A stretch of DNA of 64,000 bases from Listeria_A hofi (GTDB taxonomy: Bacteria; Bacillota; Bacilli; Lactobacillales; Listeriaceae): the NCBI RefSeq assembly GCF_963575615.1, contig NZ_CAUYTL010000007.1, forward strand, positions 1-64,000, given 5' to 3'. The notes beneath the pieces are model-generated. The model worked only from the letters and a program-made list of their open reading frames with translations, did no database searches and had not been told where the DNA came from. The translations under genes were made by a program, and so were the position numbers. The number at the start of each line of letters is the position of its first letter. Positions within the stretch are counted from its first letter, which is position 1. Of this stretch, positions 18,209-26,497 are shown in pieces.

Positions 18209-18588
18209 TGCAGTTTTTCGACGGCTGGGAGATTTGCGGGTGACCAATTCAAATGCTGCATTTCGCTAGAATCGAGCCATTGCATCGCTTGGTGTACGTG
18301 CAGAGTTGGTTCACCAGTGATGAGTTCGCACAGAAAACAAGTAAGATGGACGTTGGCAAATTCATAAGCATAAACAGTGTGCTGAAAAGCTTGCATTACG
18401 GCGATGTCACAACCGATTTCTTCTTGAGCTTCACGAATAAGAGCCTGTTCGGGCGTTTCACCAGGCTCGATTTTGCCACCAGGAAACTCCCAGTCAGCGC
18501 CGTTTATCGCGGAGTCAGCACGCTGGACACAGAGGATTTTTCCGTTCTTTTGAATAATAGCTCCGACGACATGGATGTTTTTTTGCAT
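18193..18588 (-). CDS. NUDIX (deoxy)nucleoside triphosphate pyrophosphohydrolase
   Basis: A 131-residue MutT-like enzyme with a complete NUDIX box: GGKIEPGETPEQ followed by LIREAQEEIG. It should hydrolyse oxidised or otherwise damaged NTPs to NMPs and pyrophosphate, limiting mutation. It is closely related to the second NUDIX gene at 21923-22321, and the two flank the PLD-helicase gene in the same orientation. AGGAGG precedes the ATG. Confidence 0.92.
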   Translation of the reverse strand: MQKNIHVVGAIIQKNGKILCVQRADSAINGADWEFPGGKIEPGETPEQALIREAQEEIGCDIAVMQAFQHTVYAYEFANVHLTCFLCELITGEPTLHVHQAMQWLDSSEMQHLNWSPANLPAVEKLQKKDA

Positions 18589-18841
18589 GGGTTTCCTCCT
18601 TTTTTCCTTATCATAGCATAATAATCCCTGAATTGTGTTTTCTTTGAATATGGCAATATTTATTGGGTCTTCGATTACCTAGTCAAAAAAAGCATAGAGA
18701 ATAGAAAGCGCACTAAAATTATAGTTAGAGAGCTGTTTAACTAATTTTTATTGTAAACTTACATGGATTAGAGGTAAAAAATAGTCAAATAAGCTATAAT
18801 AAGAATAGTGGAAATTTACTAACAAGGTGGATTGAGATCAA

Positions 18842-21800
18842 ATGGATGAAGATTTTTATAATAGTAATGATGCAAATGAGGTTAGGGAACCCGTTGCAGA
18901 ATATGTTATTGAAGAACAAGCACAGCAAGTAAACTTGGAGATTCTAAGAGGGGAAGCAGGGCTCTCTAAAATAGATAAACAACAGAACAAATATGTTAAC
19001 GATATATCACAAAAAGCGTCAGCAGATGAAACAACTAGATTGGTTTACAACGAAGCAGAGCAACTGTTAGATGTATTGAAGGAAGAATTGTTAACATGTG
19101 ATAGTTTCGATATTGTTGTTAGTTTCATAAGAACTTCTGGATTGAGTTTGTTAGTGAGCACCCTAGATCAGCTCCAAAAAGCAGGTGTTAAAGGTAGAAT
19201 TATTACCACTACATATTTAAACATTACAGAGCCAAGTGCAATGGAAACGCTGTTACAGTATCCAAATATTGAAACAAGAATTTATCAACCGCAGAGTAGT
19301 ATAGATAGTTTTCATGCTAAATCTTATATTTTTTATCGCAAAAATGATGCCGATTCAATTATTTTGGGTTCTTCCAACATTTCAAAAGCAGCATTGAAAT
19401 ATGGAGAGGAATGGAATTTACGTACTTATGAAAAAGAATCAGATAGTGTTATCAGAACAGGTCAGTCGAGATTCGAACATCTTTGGAAGCATGATAATAT
19501 TGCATGTTTGGATGAAGCTTATGTTAGTGGTTATAAAGAATATTGCCGAATTAAAGACGGGAAATCAACATATAAAGCTAGCTTTAACAATTCTCAAACG
19601 CTGGATTCAGGGGAGTTAAAGCCTAATTCAATGCAGGATGAAGCTCTGGTAAATATACAGAAATCTATGGATAATGGGCATACTAGAGGGCTTGCCATTG
19701 CGGCTACAGGAACAGGTAAAACCTATCTGGCTGCTTTTGCTGCAAAGGATATTGGAGCTAGTTCAGTTCTTTTTGTAGCACACCGCATAGAACTTTTAAC
19801 AAATGCTTATCGGACATTCCAACGAGTGTTTGATGATGACTCTAAATCGTTTTCTTATTATGTAGGTGAAAAAAAGGAGTTGGCTAAATATACATTTGCA
19901 TCGATGCAGACACTTGCCAAAGACTTAGAAATCATTTCAAAGAAACATTTTGATTTTGTTATTATTGATGAGTTCCACCGCGCAGCAGCTCCACAATATG
20001 AACGATTAATTGCACATTTTCAGCCTAGATTTTTGTTGGGGCTAACTGCAACGCCTGAGCGGACCGATAGGTTAAATATATATGATTTGGCAGAAAATAA
20101 TGTAGTCTCTAATATACGATTGGAAGAAGCTTTAGAAAGAGAGTTGTTAGCACCTTTTCATTATTTTGGTATATCAGATAATACGGTATTAGAATTAAAC
20201 GAAATATCTAGCGATGAACATGAGTTAGTTAAACAATTAAATACTAACAGACGAGTAGACTTGATATTAAAAAATATGAAGAAATATCAGTACAGTGGCG
20301 ATACATTGCATGGTTTAGGTTTTTGTGTTAATAAAGAACATGCTAAATTTATGAGTGAACAATTTAATTTAAAAGGTATAAGAAGTATATGCTTAACTGG
20401 TGAAGATCAAGGCAAAAGAAGAATTGAAATGATTAAACAACTCCAAGATCCAAATAATGGCTTGCAATTTATATTTACCGTGGACATTTTTAATGAAGGT
20501 GTTGATATCCCAGAATTAAACTTAATTTTATTTTTGCGCCCTACTGAATCTGCTATTGTTTTCACACAACAATTAGGTCGAGGGTTGAGGAAATCATCAA
20601 ATAAAGAATATGTCACAGTACTCGATTTTGTTGCGAATCACAGGAAAAGCTATTTAATTCCGGTGGCGTTGATGGGGAATAGTGAACGAGGTTATATAGA
20701 TAAAAATAAGGTGCGATATATGATAAAGAACGATTTTAAAGAATTAAATGCTAATTTGCATATAGATCTGTCACCAATTGTAAAAGAAGAGATATTACAG
20801 ACTCTTGATACAACAAGATTTAACACCGCCGATAATATTAAGTCTATATTTAAAGATTTTGATAATGTAGTTAAGCAAAGTACGAGCAGTAATCGGACAG
20901 TTCAAATACTTGATTTTGTTAAATTTGAAAACGCTCCAGAGATTAAACAATTATTGTCAAAAACTTATGGAAATATCCATGAAATAAAACAAAAAATAGG
21001 ACTAGCTGATTCGATTGATATTTCCATTGTCAAAAGCAGTAAATTGACAAAGTTATTTAATAGCATCTCAAGCTTAATTCCAATTCGTAAGTTCTATGAT
21101 TATATAGCTCTAGTCATTTTGTTGAAAGAGAATAAAGTTAGTTTAAAGGTTGTCCAGAACTATATCGAATACGTATACTCGATAAAAATACCAGAGACGG
21201 AAAAGGTCTCAATAGGGTTTGCAATTAATAGATTAATAAATAATAAGGTTCTAGGCCGGAGTTTTCAAACGGATACGGGAACTGTGCACTTGGACCCAGA
21301 ATTATCAAAAATACTAGTAACAGATGAGTTTAATAAATTGTTAAATGATTACCTTGACTATGGGGTTCACAGTTATGATCAAGAATTTGGTAAAAAAAAC
21401 CTTGTTCTTGATGACAAATTAAAGCCGTATAAAAAATATAGCAAAATAGATGTAGCGGTATTTGAGGGCTTTGGCGGTGATCTATCGACATGGAATCGAG
21501 AAGGTGTTCAATTTTATGATAAATGCTTCTATCTGTTCGTTAATATGGAGAAAGAGGGCGTTGAAAAGCATCTGGAATACAATGATTATTTTGTTGATCA
21601 AAATGAGTTCCATTGGCAATCACAAAATAATACAAGCCATAATTCTTCTCGCGGAAAAAAACTTATTAACCACAAAACGCTGGGAATACATGTAAAGTTA
21701 TTTGTAAGGCGGAAGGCTAAAGAAGATGGTGTCACAGAACCATTTATTTATTTGGGCGAAGTTGACTATGTTAATAGTAATGGTGATATGCCAATGAATG

Positions 21801-21859
21801 TAACGTGGCGTCTTCACAAATCAATTCCTAAACAATTGTATGGTGAGCTGATATATTAA
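18842..21859 (+). CDS. PLD nuclease-SF2 helicase-DUF3427 protein
   Basis: A 1005-residue protein. A phospholipase D-like domain (about residues 60-200) carries an HKD-type motif, His158-x-Lys160 and GSSN 176-179. A superfamily 2 helicase core (about 255-600) has Walker A ATGTGKT (288-294), DEFH 376-379, LTATPERTD and QLGRGLRK 577-584. The C-terminal part (about 620-1005) fits DUF3427. This architecture suggests nucleic-acid cleavage coupled to ATP-driven translocation, as in restriction-like defence or repair; no activity is proven for this family that I can cite. It is more AT-rich than its neighbours and lies between two NUDIX paralogues. The start ATG follows aaggtgg. Confidence 0.88.
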   Translation: MDEDFYNSNDANEVREPVAEYVIEEQAQQVNLEILRGEAGLSKIDKQQNKYVNDISQKASADETTRLVYNEAEQLLDVLKEELLTCDSFDIVVSFIRTSGLSLLVSTLDQLQKAGVKGRIITTTYLNITEPSAMETLLQYPNIETRIYQPQSSIDSFHAKSYIFYRKNDADSIILGSSNISKAALKYGEEWNLRTYEKESDSVIRTGQSRFEHLWKHDNIACLDEAYVSGYKEYCRIKDGKSTYKASFNNSQTLDSGELKPNSMQDEALVNIQKSMDNGHTRGLAIAATGTGKTYLAAFAAKDIGASSVLFVAHRIELLTNAYRTFQRVFDDDSKSFSYYVGEKKELAKYTFASMQTLAKDLEIISKKHFDFVIIDEFHRAAAPQYERLIAHFQPRFLLGLTATPERTDRLNIYDLAENNVVSNIRLEEALERELLAPFHYFGISDNTVLELNEISSDEHELVKQLNTNRRVDLILKNMKKYQYSGDTLHGLGFCVNKEHAKFMSEQFNLKGIRSICLTGEDQGKRRIEMIKQLQDPNNGLQFIFTVDIFNEGVDIPELNLILFLRPTESAIVFTQQLGRGLRKSSNKEYVTVLDFVANHRKSYLIPVALMGNSERGYIDKNKVRYMIKNDFKELNANLHIDLSPIVKEEILQTLDTTRFNTADNIKSIFKDFDNVVKQSTSSNRTVQILDFVKFENAPEIKQLLSKTYGNIHEIKQKIGLADSIDISIVKSSKLTKLFNSISSLIPIRKFYDYIALVILLKENKVSLKVVQNYIEYVYSIKIPETEKVSIGFAINRLINNKVLGRSFQTDTGTVHLDPELSKILVTDEFNKLLNDYLDYGVHSYDQEFGKKNLVLDDKLKPYKKYSKIDVAVFEGFGGDLSTWNREGVQFYDKCFYLFVNMEKEGVEKHLEYNDYFVDQNEFHWQSQNNTSHNSSRGKKLINHKTLGIHVKLFVRRKAKEDGVTEPFIYLGEVDYVNSNGDMPMNVTWRLHKSIPKQLYGELIY

Positions 21860-21863
21860 AAGT

Positions 21864-21910
21864 TTGAATCATATCTTGAAAGTAGATAAACTTTGAAAGG
21901 TATGATTCAA
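21864..21910. terminator. Hairpin between convergent genes
   Basis: The arms ttgaatcatatctt (21864-21877) and aaggtatgattcaa (21897-21910) form a 14-bp stem with one G-U pair and a 19-nt loop. It lies between the PLD-helicase and NUDIX stop codons. The T-run is poor, so termination is likely but not certain. Confidence 0.6.
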
Positions 21911-21922
21911 GCTTAATGGTTT

Positions 21923-22321
21923 TTATGAAAAGGTAAGTTTCTGTAATTTTTGAACAGCTGGAATATCAGCAGGAGCCCAAGCGAGAGATTCTAATTCAGC
22001 TGGCTTTAGCCATTTGATAGCGTGATGTTCTAGTAGTTTTGGCTCACCGTAAATTAGATGACATAAAAACGTAGTCAGGTGGACGATGCCAAATTCGTAT
22101 TCATGAACAGTGTGTTCCACTTGCTCACCAATGGCTACTTTACAGTCCATTTCTTCTTGAATTTCTCGTATTAAAGCGTTTTGAGGTGTTTCGCTTGCTT
22201 CAATTTTTCCACCAGGGAATTCCCATTGTAAAGCCAAAGAAGTGTGTGCAGATCTTTGCGCGCATAGAATTTTACCATTTTGAATTATGACCGCACCTAC
22301 AACATGGATATCTTTTTTCAT
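21923..22321 (-). CDS. NUDIX (deoxy)nucleoside triphosphate pyrophosphohydrolase
   Basis: A 132-residue paralogue of the NUDIX enzyme at 18193-18588, sharing for example the MKKDIHVVGAVI-like N-terminus and the HLTTFLCHL stretch. The NUDIX box is GGKIEASETPQN then LIREIQEEMD: the conserved Gly near the end of the box is replaced by Asp, while the metal-binding REXXEE core is intact. It should still sanitise nucleotide pools, perhaps with altered specificity. It faces the PLD-helicase gene. Confidence 0.9.
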   Translation of the reverse strand: MKKDIHVVGAVIIQNGKILCAQRSAHTSLALQWEFPGGKIEASETPQNALIREIQEEMDCKVAIGEQVEHTVHEYEFGIVHLTTFLCHLIYGEPKLLEHHAIKWLKPAELESLAWAPADIPAVQKLQKLTFS

Positions 22322-22551
22322 TTAAAGTCCTCCTAAATTTCGTAGCTCTTTTTATCATAATATAAATGGTATAAATTTTCAAAGACGACTTGAGAAAGTC
22401 AGTCCAATTAATAATACTTATTACGAACCATATGAGTGTATGAATAGAATGCTTGGAATTGGAGAGTCTGTCACAAATTCTACATCCAAAAAACATAAGA
22501 TCCGTGCTATACTAAATCATGTGAACATATAAACAAAGGAGCCTCCCAAAA

Positions 22552-23892
22552 ATGAAAAAAACCGCACTGGTATGTATCGCATTGCTGTCCCTTGTTTTAA
22601 CAGCGTGCACCCAGCCAACCGACCAACCTACTAAACCAAATATTTCCCCAAAAATTACAAAGAATAAGCCTCTAACCATCTACCAAGCCACCGACATTCA
22701 CTATCTCTCAAACACGCTCACTGATGGCAAAAAAGCCTTCAAAACCTTTCTCGCAACGGGCGACGGTAAACAACAGAACTACATCACCGAAATCACAGAC
22801 GCTTTTGTCGATGATGTGAAGGCGCAAAAACCGGATGTTCTTGTTCTCAGCGGCGATATTACGAACAATGGCGAGAAAGTGAGTCATCAGGAAATGGCGG
22901 AGAAATTGGCGGACATCGAGAAATCAGGCGTCCAAACTTTTGTTATTCCGGGGAATCATGATGTTTTGAATCCTTATGCGCGAAAGTTTGAAGGGGATAA
23001 GCAGATGAAGGCGGAGGATATTACGCCGGATGAGTTTGCTTCGATTTATCATTATTCGGGTTATGATGAAGCTGTGATGCGGGATGATTCAACGCTTAGT
23101 TATCTGGTGGCGCCGTCAGAGGATGTGTGGCTTTTGATGGTGGACACGGCGGATTATGAGAATAATAAGCGTTTTGGTGCGCCGGAGACGAATGGATATA
23201 TTAGTACGCAGACGTTTGCGTGGATTCAAAAGTGTATTGATTTGGCGAAGGAGCATGATGCGGAGCTTGTTACGGTGACGCATCATAATTTGTTGGACCA
23301 CAGTGAGCTGTTGACGAAGGGTTTCACGATTGTGCAGAACAAGGAAGCGGTGTCGCTTTTTGCGAAGAATGATATTGCGCTGAATCTGAGTGGGCATGTG
23401 CACATTCAGGATATTCGGTCGGAAACGGCGCATGATTGCACGATTTATGATGTCGCGACGAGCTCGATGGCAATGTATCCGCAACAGTATGGCGTCGTGA
23501 ATTATACACCGAATCAGGGGCTAGCTTACAAGACGCAACGTGTAGATGTTGAAAAATATGCTCGGAAAATCAACTCGAAGGACCCGAATTTGCTTCATTT
23601 TCAGCAGTATTCGAAGGCTTATTTTGGACAATTTAGCTATACGAAGGCACTCAGTGATTTGTTTCAAAAAGGGATGTATAATCCAGATGATGTGGAGGAA
23701 ATGGCAAAAACGATGGAACAGGTCAATTTTGCGTATTTCACTGGGGATAAGCGTTTTTTGAATGGTGTAGAGAAGACGCCGGGCTACGCGTTGTGGCAAA
23801 AGGCGGATAGTGAAATGATGACGGAGTATATTGATTATATCGTAGCCCATAAGTCGAAAAATGACCTCACGTTGGAAATTCCGAAACGTTAG
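22552..23892 (+). CDS. Lmo2642-like metallophosphoesterase lipoprotein
   Basis: A 446-residue lipoprotein (lipobox LTAC, Cys19) with a calcineurin-like phosphoesterase domain. Metal ligands lie in ATDIHYLS, LSGDITNNGE, PGNHDV, VTHHNL and SGHVHIQD, in that order. A C-terminal helical domain follows (about residues 330-446). It resembles Listeria Lmo2642, whose structure points to a cyclic-nucleotide phosphodiesterase; the substrate here is not shown. Base use changes inside the gene: the first 290 bases are A/C-rich and the rest strongly G/T-rich. Confidence 0.9.
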   Translation: MKKTALVCIALLSLVLTACTQPTDQPTKPNISPKITKNKPLTIYQATDIHYLSNTLTDGKKAFKTFLATGDGKQQNYITEITDAFVDDVKAQKPDVLVLSGDITNNGEKVSHQEMAEKLADIEKSGVQTFVIPGNHDVLNPYARKFEGDKQMKAEDITPDEFASIYHYSGYDEAVMRDDSTLSYLVAPSEDVWLLMVDTADYENNKRFGAPETNGYISTQTFAWIQKCIDLAKEHDAELVTVTHHNLLDHSELLTKGFTIVQNKEAVSLFAKNDIALNLSGHVHIQDIRSETAHDCTIYDVATSSMAMYPQQYGVVNYTPNQGLAYKTQRVDVEKYARKINSKDPNLLHFQQYSKAYFGQFSYTKALSDLFQKGMYNPDDVEEMAKTMEQVNFAYFTGDKRFLNGVEKTPGYALWQKADSEMMTEYIDYIVAHKSKNDLTLEIPKR

Positions 23893-23919
23893 ATAATGGT
23901 CAACAGTGATATGTCATGC

Positions 23920-23943
23920 TATACTTAGTGAGAATGATTATCA
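23920..23943 (+). promoter_or_regulatory. Fur box overlapping a -10 element
   Basis: The sequence tgagaatgattatca (23929-23943) matches the 7-1-7 Fur consensus TGATAATNATTATCA except at one position, and is embedded in the larger inverted repeat tagtga...tcacta. It lies directly after -10 TATACT (23920-23925) and just before the ribosome site of the nitroreductase gene. Repression by iron-loaded Fur is therefore expected. Confidence 0.75.
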
Positions 23944-23958
23944 CTAGGAGGATTATCG

Positions 23959-24537
23959 ATGGCTAAAAATATATCAGAAATTATAATGGAGCGCCGTAGT
24001 ATCAAGCAGGTAGATGAGACGCCAATCGAACGAAGCGTTATTAATGACATTTTGGAGAAATCGGCTTTTGCGCCATTTCATAGTAAAATTGAGCCTTGGC
24101 ATGTAGCGGTTTTATCGACGGAATCGGAGAAGCGCCGTTTTGTGGAGGCGATTGTAAATTCAATGGAACGGATGCAAGGTGAGCCATTGACGCATGAACG
24201 GCGAGAGCAGATTCGGGTTGGGAATGAGCGTAAGATTGTGGCACCGCCTTATACGTTGATTGTGACGACAGACATTATTGGGAGTGGCAAGAAGGATTTT
24301 GAGGCGATTGCTGCGACGAGCGCATTGATTCAGAATATCCAACTTTTGGCCTGGGAAGCTGGTCTTGGTGTGCTTTGGCGGACGAATAATTTTATTTTTG
24401 ATTCGGGCGTTGTGACGGAACTGGGCCTAGATGGACAGCAAATTATTGGCTGTTTGCAGATTACTCGCATCAATGAAATTCCAGATGCGAAGCCGCGCCG
24501 GGCAATGAGTGAGTGGGTTAAAGATTTAGGTGAATAA
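23959..24537 (+). CDS. Nitroreductase family protein, putatively Fur-controlled
   Basis: A 192-residue FMN-dependent nitroreductase (YdjA-like length). The N-terminus ERRSIKQV is the typical FMN phosphate-binding RRS segment. AWEAGLGVLWRTNN and IIGCLQI are the usual core segments. It uses NAD(P)H to reduce nitro compounds, flavins or possibly ferric chelates. The Fur box in its promoter suggests a job in iron limitation; S. aureus NtrA is a precedent for a nitroreductase linked to iron acquisition. It is followed by a terminator, so it is monocistronic. Confidence 0.88.
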   Translation: MAKNISEIIMERRSIKQVDETPIERSVINDILEKSAFAPFHSKIEPWHVAVLSTESEKRRFVEAIVNSMERMQGEPLTHERREQIRVGNERKIVAPPYTLIVTTDIIGSGKKDFEAIAATSALIQNIQLLAWEAGLGVLWRTNNFIFDSGVVTELGLDGQQIIGCLQITRINEIPDAKPRRAMSEWVKDLGE

Positions 24538-24548
24538 TGAAAAAATAG

Positions 24549-24585
24549 GGCTCTAGTCATGCATCACTTGGCTAGGGCTTTTTTG
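24549..24585 (+). terminator. Terminator after the nitroreductase gene
   Basis: The arms ggctctagtca and tggctagggct pair with two G-U pairs and are followed by ttttttg. Confidence 0.75.
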
Positions 24586-24639
24586 TCATTTTGTGCTATA
24601 ATAGTTGTGTGATTAGTTTGAAAACTAGGAGGGATTCTG

Positions 24640-24978
24640 ATCGTTAATTATCAGGGGAAAAAATTCGCAGTTGTCGAGAACTCGGGAAATGGCGAGGTGT
24701 CTGAAAACACGGTTTTTCATTATTTTCAAGATGGGGACGTTATTTCGGGGACTTACGAGGGTGGCGAGATTGCGCGTGGGACACTGATTGGTGTGGTGCA
24801 TAAGGATGGCTCAATTGATTTTCGCTACAACCATGTAAGCGTGAACAAGCGAATTCGAAGCGGGACGTGCCACTCGACACCAGAATTTTTACCAGATGGG
24901 AAACTTCGGATGCATGAAAAATGGCAGTGGAATGGGCTGGAGAGAGACTCTGGAACATCGATTGTGGAAGAGATATGA
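24640..24978 (+). CDS. Small avidin-like/"N-acetylglutamate synthase" family protein, apparent ATC start
   Basis: A small beta-rich protein of a family often labelled n-acetylglutamate synthase, a name I cannot support from sequence. Characteristic segments are FHYFQDGDVISGTYEGGEI, GTLIGVV, FRYNHV and CHSTPEFLPDGKLRMHEKWQ. The first GTG (24697) would give 93 residues and cut off the conserved N-terminus. The frame continues upstream through VNYQGKKFAVVENSGNGE to ATC at 24640, 7 nt after a perfect AGGAGG. No ATG, GTG or TTG lies in that stretch, so initiation at ATC (or CTG 24637 or ATT 24634) is likely, giving about 112 residues. Confidence 0.7.
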   Translation: MVNYQGKKFAVVENSGNGEVSENTVFHYFQDGDVISGTYEGGEIARGTLIGVVHKDGSIDFRYNHVSVNKRIRSGTCHSTPEFLPDGKLRMHEKWQWNGLERDSGTSIVEEI

Positions 24979-25090
24979 GGATAATTACTGCTCCTTTTTG
25001 AGGGGCTTTTTATAGCGAATCGACACGATTTGACTCGATTATGATCGATATGATACAATTTGGTTGTTCAAAATAAAATGAAAAAGGAGT

Positions 25091-25210
25091 ATGAATATGA
25101 AAAAGAAAATTGTTAGTTCTATGGTTGCGCTACTATTGGTTTTTATTCTACCGATATCTGTACTCGCAGCATCTGTGAATGGATCGTATAATTTTAAAGG
25201 TGGGTTGTAA
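25091..25210 (+). CDS. 39-residue secreted peptide or truncated precursor
   Basis: Behind aaaaaggagt a short frame encodes MNMKKKIVSSMVALLLVF and continues with a signal-peptide core, a cleavage site after VLA, and a 13-residue mature end ASVNGSYNFKGGL. It may be a small exported peptide, or the start of a longer gene cut by a stop codon; no continuation is visible in other frames. The second ATG (25097) is an equal start candidate. Between this gene and 25451 lies about 240 bp without a gene, which includes a possible promoter (TTGCAA, 17 nt, TAATGT). Confidence 0.5.
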   Translation: MNMKKKIVSSMVALLLVFILPISVLAASVNGSYNFKGGL

Positions 25211-25450
25211 ATGTGAAGCTTTGAGATGGTAGCTGGGAATGCTTATTCTCAGACATAAAAAGTGAATTAGTGTAGAGAAATCAGTCACTTATTTCTTATT
25301 TTAATATGTAGGCGGGGATCTTGTCATGCTGCTGGTAGATAGGTAGTTATTGAAATTTTGCAATTGACGCTACTTAATCTTAATGTTTAGTGGGAAACGT
25401 ATATCACTGTCGTCATAGTATAAGGATTATTAAAAGAAGGGGCGTTTAGC

Positions 25451-26157
25451 ATGAGAAAAAATTATTTTATTAAAGGCATAACGGTAATAACAATGAGAAT
25501 GTTGAGGGAATTAATACAGATGTGAAGCTAGAATCAGAAGTATTATCTGATAATTTTGATTTAGAAAAGGCAGTTGCAGAAATACCTTCAGTTTCAGAAA
25601 TGACTAAGGAGGAGCGCGCTTTATTTGAAAGCATTGTAGAGGAACAAGCTGAGTTATCTGGAATTGAAGATTTGACAGTTATGGAAGATGCATTGACAGA
25701 CTTTTTCGATGCTAATTCAGAAACGTATAATGATATAGAAGCATCTCAACAAGATTTTGATAATCGCTTACAAGAATCTGAGGATGAGGATATTATTTCT
25801 ATATACAAAAATGATGTATTGCAAACACTAGCTCCCAAAAAAGTAGAAGCGTTTCAAGTAAGAATAAGTGTGAGGTGGGTCGGAGCTATACTTAATACAG
25901 CGATTGGCTTTGTAGTCGGTGGTGGTGTTGGTGCAATACAATCGTTTATCATTAAAAAAGGGAAGAGAGAAGCAAAAAAACTTTTTTCACGGACCGTTGT
26001 AAGTAGACTAAAGGCATGGGGGGCTAAAAAATTAGCTGTGTCAGTAGGAGTAGCAGTTACAGTTGCACTCAATTACTTAGATATTGGAACACAGATAGCA
26101 AAACAACTAGACAAAAGGGATAAGCGGCCGAACAATGGTTATGTAGATATATACTAA
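25451..26157 (+). pseudogene. Frame-shifted secreted protein, acidic N-part and cationic C-part
   Basis: A good ribosome site (aagaagggg) and ATG 25451 begin MRKNYFIKGITVI, like the start of a signal peptide, but that frame stops at 25525. In another frame a long stretch (open from about 25478; first start codon GTG 25522, no ribosome site) encodes 211 residues. These are an acidic region (about residues 1-110) then a Gly-rich hydrophobic and Lys/Arg-rich region (VGAILNTAIGFVVGGGVGA, KKGKREAKKLF). The two frames look like one pre-pro-protein broken by a small indel. I do not recognise the family; the layout recalls a bacteriocin or toxin precursor. Confidence 0.55.
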
Positions 26158-26173
26158 TGCAAGAGGTGATTTT

Positions 26174-26347
26174 TTGAGAACTGGGCTGAAGTATGCTGTA
26201 TTACTTATTTGGTTAACAGTGTCCATGTATTATTATTATGAAATCTTTCCAAGAACTATTTTATGGTTTATTATAAGTATTCCAGTAGTAGGTTTAGGGT
26301 GCCTAGTAATAATAAGTTTATTTGAAAAAAGCAAGTCGAATAAATAA
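26174..26347 (+). CDS. 57-residue membrane protein, TTG start
   Basis: Behind aagaggtgat, a TTG codon opens a frame encoding a small protein with two hydrophobic segments (LLIWLTVSMYYYY and ILWFIISIPVVGLGCLVIIS) and a basic tail (KSKSNK). It starts 16 bp after the broken secreted-protein gene. Its size and topology resemble immunity proteins of small bacteriocin loci, but this is only an analogy. Confidence 0.6.
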   Translation: MRTGLKYAVLLIWLTVSMYYYYEIFPRTILWFIISIPVVGLGCLVIISLFEKSKSNK

Positions 26348-26497
26348 ACCAAAAAAATTTGGCACATTTAGAGTGGAAAAACAAATAATATTTTTCGAAA
26401 AGTATAGTTTTTTGAAGAGGCAGTTGAATCTCTGATTAAGTTTAAGTATTGCAATTGCCTTATTTATGTAGTCGAATCAGCGGAAAGTGGGGACATA

